Positions 27,599-38,229 of a stretch of 64,000 bases of DNA are shown here, piece by piece. Origin of the DNA: Larimichthys crocea (taxonomy: Eukaryota > Chordata > Actinopteri > Sciaenidae); NCBI RefSeq assembly GCF_000972845.2, contig NC_040027.1, forward strand, positions 7,616,632-7,680,631, written 5' to 3'. The notes beneath the pieces are model-generated. The model made no database searches. It had not been told where the DNA came from and worked only from the letters and a program-made list of their open reading frames with translations. The translations under genes were made by a program, and so were the position numbers. Each line of letters opens with the position of its first letter. Positions within the stretch are counted from its first letter, which is position 1.

Positions 27599-29839
27599 TG
27601 TCGTGCTCTGCATAACAACAAGGCTCGATGTTGGTCAATGGAAACTCTCGGTGTGTGACGCTCGATGTTTGTTCCTCAGGGCAGAATAATCAGATGCTCA
27701 CTCGATGATGATCTCACTGGATAGTTAATGACAGAGCTAATTGGTTAATTAATGAGGGAGGATGGGCTGGATTGACCAGATGTCTCTATGAATGTACTTC
27801 CTCTGTGAGGCTGCCTGTTTATTGAGAAGTGCTTCACAAAGACAGACTGAAGTCTAATATAATCACAGTGGATCTTAAGGTTCATCTTACAGCATCAACA
27901 GACTCAGACTCAGAGTCAAGAGCCGAGGATTTCTGTGGTCTGTGTGATTCTGTGATCATCACCACTGACTCTGCCATCCGTAATCCAGCTTCTGTTACTG
28001 CTGCAATACAGCATGGTCCAACGCGTCGTCCTTTACTGTTCAGCCTGCTACATATTGACATGCATCACACACCACGCCTCCAAAATCACTGGTCTCCCGT
28101 CCTCAACCTCTCAGACCTCAGTATAGCACACGAGCCCAGCAGTTGCAGATTCAGGTCCCCGCCCTGTAAACGTGCTCGCTGTGGCAGAAGTTTCTGAACT
28201 TTCTGCCACAGCGTCTCTTCAACAGACACCCCGGTAACCGCTACAAACAGGAGCGATGTGTAGGGGATAGGAAGGATAAATGTAAGGACAATAAAGTATC
28301 TATCTGTCTGTATGTACAGGTGAGACCGTGGAGGGATTTATAGATAATCAGTGTTTTGAAAGGGAGGCCAGACTCGGGGTGATGTGGTCTCGTTTTTTGG
28401 ACATGGTTAACCTGAAAGATGCCGAGGTAGAGTGAGTTAAGGTGGAAGATATTAGAGTAGAGTCACAATGCTGTTGGCTGAGGATCATTTAAACATTTTC
28501 AGCTTCCTGCTGAGAAAAACTTTTCTTTGCGTCCTTATTTACCTTATTTCACTCGTCCGCTCTTGTTTCCTGCCGTGAGCTGGACGTCTCTTTGGCCCTT
28601 CAGAAGCTCGTTAACTCAGAGAACCTCCTCTGACGTCACGACACTGCAGGGCAACCCTCCACCCTCCTCCACCCTCCTCCACCACCAGCAGCCATTCATC
28701 CAAACATATAACTCATTAACTTTTTGCTGGGGAGCCGTGACCAGCAGGCACGGCCGATGTCCCGGCGAGGACCTTAACTGTCCAGACGATTGGTCGGCTA
28801 ATTAGTCAGACGAGGACACAAAAACAAACGGGTGAGATCAGGACAAACACAGTTACACAACAGGAAGAGGAAGTCCTGCTGAAGCCGTTAAAGCTCCACA
28901 AATCAAGATTTTCTACAATAAAAACATCATATTGTGCATTTTTCTGAAAGTCTTTTAGCCTCTTTTAGCTCCTAGTTTTGGTTTTCTTGGATTTTTACTG
29001 TCTGAACAAAGAGCTGATAAACTCACTGTTACACCTCCTGCTCAGTTAGAGACTCGCCGGTGAAGAAGGTTCAACATTCAGCAGCTAAAGAAGCAGATAT
29101 TCATCCCAGAAGTTGGTGGAGACCAAAGACGGAGATAAAAGAGGAAACATCGGACACAAAAACCACCAGTGTTGATGATCGTGTTGCTCTGTGTCAGCTG
29201 GATAAGTAAATGTATAGTTTGAGATTATTTGGAGCAGGATTGGATGAGGTACTGATCCATCATCAGTGTACAACAGGAAACATATCTCCAGACTCCAGTG
29301 ACAAAAACAGTATTTTTACCTCAGGGAAAATGAAAGTTGCTGGTCTACGTCTGCCTCAATCTGTTAGGCTCCATCTGTAGTGTCTGTAGTCACAGTATCT
29401 TTTGATTTATGGAGTTATAAAAAGATATTATAGATATATATAATGTATACACGCCGTGTTATGAATATTTCAGGCACTGCCTCTTATAGGCAGCATGTGT
29501 CCGTCTCTTCTTCTGGATGAGTGATGAACGTCCTGAATGTTCACTCACCTAATTCTGTTTCATAACACACACTTTGAGTTTTATACCCGAGTGACATGAA
29601 AACGGCTCCATGATGTATGAATCTGTGATGAAATAGTTCAAACCATAAACAAACAAACAAATAAACAAACAAACACACAAACAAACACACAAACAAACAA
29701 ACGACGCTCTGTGAATAATTAGAGATGCTCGTCAGAGAGGTAGAGAGACAAAGACACAGACAGAGAGCGAGGCCTGCAGTAATCTAACATGTCGCAGCAC
29801 AGATGGACGAACAGATGTGAAGGAGGCCGTCTCATTTAG

Positions 29840-29892
<53 letters not shown>

Positions 29893-30274
29893 CGTGCGTG
29901 CGTGTGTGTGTGTGTGTGTGTAGGTGACATACTGTGTGTTCATGTACAGATGAAAAGACGTCCTGATAGAGAGAAATAACCTCCCAGACGATGCTGCTGA
30001 TATCTGGGTTGATCTGTTTATGTTGATGTTTTAGTCGTTTATCTGACTTCACTTTGTCTGTTTGTAGATTTCAGCATATTTAAACAACATTTCATATCAT
30101 CATCATTTCAATCATAAAATGAAACATATTTTATCTGGATAAATTCTCAGTGAGTGTGATTGTACTGATGGCCAAATGCTGCGTCAGGCTCAAGGCGCGT
30201 TGACACGGCCTCTAATCAGGTTAAGTTATTAAGACCTGCAGTGGGGAGGGAAATAGGTCAGAGAGAGACAGAGG

Positions 30275-30305
<31 letters not shown>

Positions 30306-30328
30306 AGGGAGGGAGAGAGAGAGAGAGG

Positions 30329-30359
<31 letters not shown>

Positions 30360-33300
30360 GTGAGAGCCTCAGTTTGCTTCAGCAGCAGCTGAACATCCAG
30401 CCTCACTCAGCTCATCATGAACCTGGATTCAGAGCGATGCAGCTTTGACTTGAATTTGTATTCTTGGATTTTCTTCGAGCTGCAGCTGGATGTAAACTTT
30501 TCTTCTTGTGAGAATCGTCCTGAAGCTTCTTCTCCCAGCCCTCCATCACATCCTGAAGAGACGAGCTGATGAACTCTTGCTTCACGGAGCCTGTTTGCGT
30601 GTTTGTGCACAGATGAAAACAGGCAGAAGAAAGAGGAAGTGCTGCTTTGTGGACGAGCTTCTGTTTCTCTCTTTCTCTGATGGGCAGTGCAGCGTGAACA
30701 CACAAGCCTTCAGGGTCCGGACATCCGTTCATACTCTCATCCCTCTTTCCCTCTCCTCCCTCTTTGCGTCGCTCTTTCGTCACTACATCTCTCCCTCGGG
30801 GCTGCTGCTGCTGCTGTGTGTGTTGGTGGGATAGTTTGCATCCACAGTGGGAATAAGAAGCTTTCCTTCCTGCAGCCTCCACACACTCGTCTTTACGTCC
30901 TCGCCGTTGGAGCCTCTTTTTGGGTTTCCACATGTGGTCCTAACCCACACACTCCCAGGATTTGTGTGTCCATCTCGGTTGGAGGCCTGAATCTAATCAA
31001 AGGATTTGCTCTGCTGTTCACCCGGTCACCCACACCCATCCCTTCATCCCCGGCTCACGCTCTGCCCATCTACTGCAGCTGCTGTCACACACTCCGGGGT
31101 CAGGACGTCTAACACTAAACTAATGAGCCACGCTCGATTTCCACCGGGGGGAAAAACGGCAACAGAGAAAGTTTTAAACGACCGAGGGGTCTGAGAGAGA
31201 CGAGTGGAGACAGTGGAGGGAGGGATGGTCGGTCAGTAGCCCAGGGAGAGGGGCTGTCGGCTGGGGAAGCAGAGAGCGCTGAAGGTGGCTGATGGCTCCT
31301 TTGTGGAAGGCCATGCTGTCCAAAAGCAGCCCACTGTACAGAGACTCTCTGTTCTCCTTCTCTCTGTGGGAGTGGAAAGCTCAGGAGAGAGAACTGCTGC
31401 TGCTGAAGAAACTCACCGACCGGGAGAGGAGAGCGCTGCTCGCACAGCTCGACAAGTAAGACAGACCAGGCAGAAGTCACGAGACGTCAGAACACGAGAG
31501 AGATTCTGTTTTAAATGTGACATGAAAGTTCTGCAGATCGACTTTATTCTGATGATGCAAATGTAGCTCTGTCAGTGTGTGTGTTACCACATACAAGCAT
31601 GGTGTATGTGTGTGAGCCTGTCATTGATTCAGATGTATGACCTTCAACATCTGTGTACGAACACGTCACTGTTAATGAAATCAGCTGTAGGCTGCACACA
31701 GCTCGTGTGTTGTTTGTGTTGTTGCTGGTCGCTCAGGTGTTTCCTGTCAGTGTGTGAGTGTGTGTGTGTGTGTGAGTCTGCGTTTTTACCTGTGTGATGT
31801 GAAGCAGTGTGTAATGTGTGTGTAAGTCACTAAGAGGCTTCCCTGAAGCAACACGATGCAGTCAGCAAAGCCTCAGTGGGACAGAGCAGCAGGCAGGTGA
31901 CTCACACCTGGCACACTGTTCCTCAGTAATAATCCTTTAAGTCACAAGGATGCAGAAGAAATACATGTATATATTATAATGAATGACACCAGCTCTTCCT
32001 TACATATGTGTGATTAAATAAAGATAAAGAGTACTGATGCATAAGTTTTCAATTTAAAGGCACCTCAGAATGATTTATACAAAGTCCACCATGTTACATC
32101 ACTGAAGAACACACACGGCTGTAATCTGCAGCCTCACCACCAGATGTCACTAAAGTTCTACACACTGCTCCTTTAAAAAGCTCAGACCAACACATTCACA
32201 CCTTAAAACCTCAACAACTGAAACTGAGAAGTTATCGACTGCAGCTGAAACTGTCCAAATTAAATCAGCTCTGTCCCTCCTAACATACGTAAGAGATGCA
32301 GCAGGGAGCGGAGCCATTATATCATTTAGTTTACAGCTCAAAAATAAACTAAAATCTATATTAATTATGCAGGTTTGTTTGTGTGTGTGTGTGTGTGTGT
32401 GCAGGCTCAGTAAGGAGCTCCAGCAGAAGGACAAGGTCATCGAGTCTCTCCGAGCCAAACTGAACCAGCATCACCATCCTCATCGCTCCGACACGCCCTG
32501 CAGCAGCCACGCCCTCTCCGACACCACAGACCAGTCGGATCGCATCTCCTACGTGTCAGATGAGCACGGATCCACCAATGAGGACCTGGAGCTTTGCTCC
32601 GATGTGGACCGCGGCAGCGATATCGGTCAGAAAGAAACACAGGCCTCTACCAGACTCAGCACAGGTGAGTGACCTCACTGTCCTGAGGCTCTTAATTGAT
32701 AACTGATCAGGTGATGGAGGTGTGGCTCACTGATGTGTGTCCATCATGTTGGTTGTTGGTGACAGCAGACTCTTCTCATTTCCAGATTGTCACTCTCACA
32801 GTGGCTCCATGTCACGTCACCCGTCTGTCCCTCCATCCATCGCCTCATCCCACACCGCACAGTCATGGCTCAGCAGTCCCAGCATGCAATGCCCCAGCTC
32901 GCCACACAAACCCGCAGACATGCAGAGTCAGACAGGTAGGAACGGCGTCCAGGAGCGTGACCCAGAAGAAAGCTTCACCTCATGCCTCTGAACTACAGCT
33001 TCATCCTGTTACTCTCTCTTTCATTCTTGTGCTTTGGATTCTTCTTCTCCTCCCAGCTCCGGCCTCAGGCATCACCTCTGCCCCCTCCTTCCACCCTGCC
33101 CCCTCATCTTCCACCCCGCAGGGGCCTTTTCCCTTCCATCCCCACCCCGCAACCCTGCAAACCCGTGACCAAGGCAACAAGGGCGTGGGTTTCTCTCTGG
33201 CTGAGGTGCATCAGGAGCTGCAGATGTTACAAAAGCAGCTGGGAGACAATGACAGTGCGTTGGTGGAGCTGTATGTGCATGAGTGTGTGTTAAAACCTGC

Positions 33301-36300
33301 TCTGAACTAATCAAGGAAACTTTTATTCTGCACTTAAACCCTGAAGAGCTGAGTCAGTGGACAGCAGCACCTTATCATGAGTTATAGTTTGCCTGATGAT
33401 TTAAACATCAAGGTGAATAGATAAGAGATTGATACCCTCAGCCTAGTGCAGGCCGCAACTTCTACACCGTTGAGTTGGCTTTCTATCCGTGGTGGTACCC
33501 ATCGTGACGGGTCGTCCAGTCTGAGGTGTTCAGAGAAGCCACTCATCGTGAGGTTTCCTCGATGGTCCAGCAGCTTTCAGACATGACTGATTTTAATTGA
33601 TTGTAGCAAAAGTCAAGATGTGATACGATCACTGGAGGGCAGCAAAGTTTGAAGTTCTTCACGCAGAGGCTTTATCCTCTCTCCTCGTAGACGCTGATGT
33701 CCTCGGGAGACATTACTGTCTGTCAGAGGCCGTTGCATGCTCAGGTTTAAAGATACTGTCTCGTCAGGAAGGGCGCTAAACGTTCCAGAGTTTGGTGATG
33801 GAGAAACTGGTTATGGTCCTTTGACCTCTGCCCTCAAGATATCTAAATGGAAATTTCTTCTGTGGCTTTCCACAAGTCTCCTCTTTCTAACTGAATGCTG
33901 ATCACATGCAGCTTTTTGCAGTACGAATGCTTTTGTTACGCAGAGTGAATTTGAATATTTCTACATACTGTGGTCCATAAACAGTATTGAATGTCATGAA
34001 TTGGGTCTGCTCTTAAAGCTGATGAGACTCTAGTGGATCCAATGAGCCCAGTTGTATTCATGTGTGATGATGTTAGTCCCCCATTGGAGCCATTTCATTG
34101 TAGAGTGGCCTCCAGGATAATCACAGCCTCATCAAACTGTCCAACCACAAACCTGAGAGCGAGCACGCTCAGACAATGGACAGCTCGCAGTGAGGGGCTT
34201 TCTGAGACGGTCAAGTATGGATCCATTTTGCAACAAACCAATGACTAGTGCTGAGCTGCGTGTCAGGTTCCAACTTTTAGATATACTGTGCACTTCTATG
34301 TGGCATGTACTGTTGACCAGCTCTTTCAGGTGAAACAGGTTAATGAAAGGAAGCCGGATAGATCGACTCTGTTAGGGAAATGAAGTGAGAGTTTAAATGA
34401 TCCTTCACTTCTGTCTTTCTTGTGTCTTCTTCAACTTGCTGCACTCTCTGTCTTGTTAAATAACTGTTTGATTCTTGATGAGCACCCAGCCTAAGAAGGA
34501 TTTGCTGTGATCTTTAAACACTAATGAGCGACGGAGCTTCGAGGAACCCCAAACCAGCACGACCCCCCTGTGATCCCTTCCCCTTCCTTCGTGTCTCATT
34601 AACACTCTCTAACCTTTTTCTATCCCTCCCTCCCTAGGTTGGCCTTTATTAATTGGTCTTTACTTGATGTTCCTTCATCTTCTTCAGGGTTCTCCACTCC
34701 ACAGTCCAAACCTCTTCACGGTTTCCCGTTCAGCCACCAGCAGCCCGACCCCTTCCTGCCTCTCAGCTTCCACGGTGGATACCAGCCTTCTCCTTTCAGC
34801 ACCAGCAGCAGTCTGGACGCCAGCACAGCCATGAAAGCCGGGGCCAGTCTGCTGGAGAGCAGTGCATTGTGGGACGTGGCCTATGGTACCAGGCCGGTGA
34901 GACTCGGAGCTGACCTGTCTTCAGGATCTTCGGGGTACCAGTCAGGCACCAGTCACACAGGTAGATACGCAGTGAAGTCCTAGTCTGGGTGTTCATTTCT
35001 GATCCTCGTTGTTGTTCTGATGTTGTCCCTGGTGTTTCTGTTGTAGGTTCAGACCTGATGAAGGAGCACCTGAGAGAGATCAGGAGTCTGAGACAAAGAC
35101 TGGAGGACTCCATCCAGACCAACGATCGCCTCCGACAACAGCTGGAGGAGAGACTGGCCCGCACCGCCACTGAGAAAGGTAACACACACACACACACACA
35201 CACACACATAGTCTGAGTCATTTCAGTCATCAGTTACATGTTTTTTAATAAAATCATGCATGCTTCAAAATAAGATTAATTTAAGAAAGACTTCATGGTA
35301 CCACATGGTTAACACCTCCTTGTCCTCTCCAGGTGCTCCCACCAACATCTACATCCAGGGTTTGGACTCAGTCGGCCAGCTGTCCAGCGAGATCAGACTT
35401 CTGAAGGAGGAGAACGTCAGTCTGCAGAACCAGCTGAAGCAGGCCACCAAAGGTAGAGTGTGATGTTCACGACCAGGAAACAGGTCCAGCACATTTGTAA
35501 CATCGTCTGTTGGTTCCTGAGAAGTCTCAGACAGACGTGATGAACAGTTTTGGTGCTGTCACGTGTCCCGTCCTGCAGAGGGCAGTAAGGAGGCGGAGCA
35601 GCTGAGGGAGGCGGCGCTCCTGGAGCGGGCCAGGTTGAAGGAGGCGGAGCTAGAGGCGGATAGGTGGTTGGAGCAAAGCAGGAAGCTGCAAACTGAGGCT
35701 GAAGCTCGCAACCAAGAGATTGCACAACTGAAGCAGGACAGACAGAGGAACCAGGAGGCCATCAACAGGTGTGTGTGTGTGTGTGTGTTCATGTACAGTC
35801 ACTTCTCATACACAGAGCTGGATAACATGATTTCATCTGTTTTCATAGACTCCAGCATGAGGTGAGCGTCCTCCAGCAGCAGCTCTGTGAGAGCCGCAGT
35901 CTGGTGCACTCTCTTCAGTGTGAGCTGCAGGTGTACAAGAGAGTGTGTGACGTCCCCACAGACACACACTCAGGTAAGATGTCGCTATTTGAACTTTCCA
36001 GAGACACCTGTGTGACTGAGAGCTCATCTTGTATAACTCATCTATGTTTGTGTGTTTACAAGCAGCTCAGGCCGGCGACGGTGCCCAAAGCGACCGCAGC
36101 ACTGCGACCTTTGACCCCAGAGAGCTGCACGTCCAGCTGGAGCAGCAGCTGAGCGGACAGGCTGACACCCAGCCTCGATCCAGGAGACAACTCTTCAACG
36201 GTCAGTATGACAGACAGAATAAAGCAGATCACAACGGCACAATAACAGAGAGAGACGTCATATTAATGTCAATTTTCCTCCACAGATAATGTTCCGTCTC

Positions 36301-38182
36301 CGCCTGTGAGAGACACCGGGCTCGTCAGTCCGTCCTCTCCTCTTCATCCTGCACAGAAACATGCAGAACAAACTGGAGGTGAGGACGACAACCTGTTCAT
36401 GTCCATGCACACTGACCTCACGTGTCTCCTTATTCCTAATTCCCTTGTTTTTCCTTCCCAGCAGCCTCGACCCTGCAGGGTCAAGCGCCATACGGCTCAT
36501 TCGCCAACCGTCACGGCCGCCATGCAGTGGGCCACATCGAGGACTTCAAGGCTCTGAAGCAGCAGATCCTGGAGGGCGGTGCTCTCCTCCGCAAGATGGA
36601 GTTCAGTCTTCACCAGGTGAGAGATCCAGAAGCTAAGAAGGCCACAGATCCACAGGTCATGTCATGTTCAGGATTAGATGACAGGTGATAACATGTTGTC
36701 CTGTGTGTCTCAGCCGTCAGACTCTGTCAGGAAGTTGCTGTCTGACACTGAAACACTGAGACAGATCCTGGAGGAGGCCGACTCTCTGCTCCAGATGTTC
36801 TGGAGAGCAGCTCTGCCAAACGTGGAGGAAACCAAACAGGTCAGAACCAACATGAAGTGTAACACATGCAAACACCAAGAGACGGATGGCTTCAGTTTAA
36901 GATCTGTCTCTCACAGTGACTGATTGCATCAATAAAGCCTCGTGTTAACAGTATTGATCTCATGCACATGCTCCTGGGTGTGTGTATGTGTGTTTGCAGG
37001 ATCAGTCTCTGAAGGAGGAGGTCGTCTCTCTCCATCTGAGGCTCTCGGAGAAAGAAGAGGCTCTAAAGGACGCCATGGAGAGACTGAAGAGCTCCAACCG
37101 CACCAAAGATAGCATGGAGCACTTTATCGTCAGCCAGCGTGAGTCACTCATGTTCAGATATATCTTAGAAAACCAGGTGTCACATTGTTTTTCACTGCAG
37201 ATGTCTGATACTTTCATCCATCTCTGTATCCGTTGTTCGCCTGACAGCTTCTGTTCTGTTCACAGTGTCGAGAACACAGGACGTCTTGAAGAAGGCCAAG
37301 ACAAACTTACAGGTGAGTTTATCTCCGGTTCTCACATCATCGATCGTTTTCCTGGAGCAGGTGAGAGTAACGCAGGATCTCACCTCTCTCCTGCTCTCTC
37401 TCTCTTTCCTCCGACTCCTGCTGAGTCTCCTCAGGAGAACGAGCTCAGGATTTCCTCCCTTCGCCATGCCTCTTTCTCCTTTCCTCTTTCCTCCTCCCCT
37501 TTTACTTCCTTCCCCTTCCCCCCCACCTCCTCCTCTTCCTCCTCTTCCTCCTCCTCCTCCTCTTCCTCACACCCCTGGCCTGGTAAAGGTATGACCCCCT
37601 GGCTTTGCTGTGCTCAGTTCATAACAGGATGAAGCTGCTTGCTGGTGGTAGAATAGTTCTGCATGTAGTCGGTTGAACCTTTATTTCATAACAGCTGTCA
37701 GTGTGTATCATGGGACACACAGTAGCCTCGTGCACACACACACAGATGCTTTCAGTCTGAAGGAACATTTCTGAAGACTTCTTAACAACAAAAGCATTAA
37801 TTATACATTTCAAAATCATGCAGACTGTTTTTTATCTGCAGCAGAGATGACTTCTCTTTTGTATGTAGCAATGATTTGTTATGTGGGTTCAGATGTCAGC
37901 AGCCGATATTTAACTGTTGTTTCGCATCAGTTATTGTACACTGGCTGAATGTTCTTGGGTATTTCTAATTTGGATATTTGAAGACAAAGATGCTTTGGCG
38001 AATAAATAATCGAAAAACATCGATATTGGGTCAGAATTTCCCAATTCTCGACTCATCCGTACGTCAACGAGAACTCAGGTGATGATAACACACTTTATGG
38101 TCACAGAGGAGCTGCCTGCAGAGACAGACATGTGAACGCTGTGAAACATGAAGAACTCAAACAAACATGATGAAATGAGACA

Positions 38183-38229
<47 letters not shown>

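Larger units (their letters stand above)
27551..31282 (+). other. pde4dip: intron 24 of pde4dip, part before the candidate alternative exon
   Basis: Holds microsatellites, a LINE-type 3' tail near 28,240-28,310 (caataaagtatctatctgtc), and a (GA)n-rich tract at 30,260-30,360. The 122-codon open frame at 27,829-28,197 is not recognisable as a protein. Confidence 0.6.

Noticed and set aside
27829..28197. 122-codon frame in intron 24
   Set aside because: No recognisable family, no matching splice phase, and a LINE-type tail follows directly; more likely a repeat remnant.
31115..31480. 121-codon minus-strand frame
   Set aside because: It overlaps the plus-strand candidate first exon, has no splice or family support and is low-complexity Leu/Ser/Pro.
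33420..34320. Mitochondrial (COX3-like) insertion in intron 27
   Set aside because: One short minus-strand stretch resembled TMxxW but the surrounding frame did not follow; not supportable.
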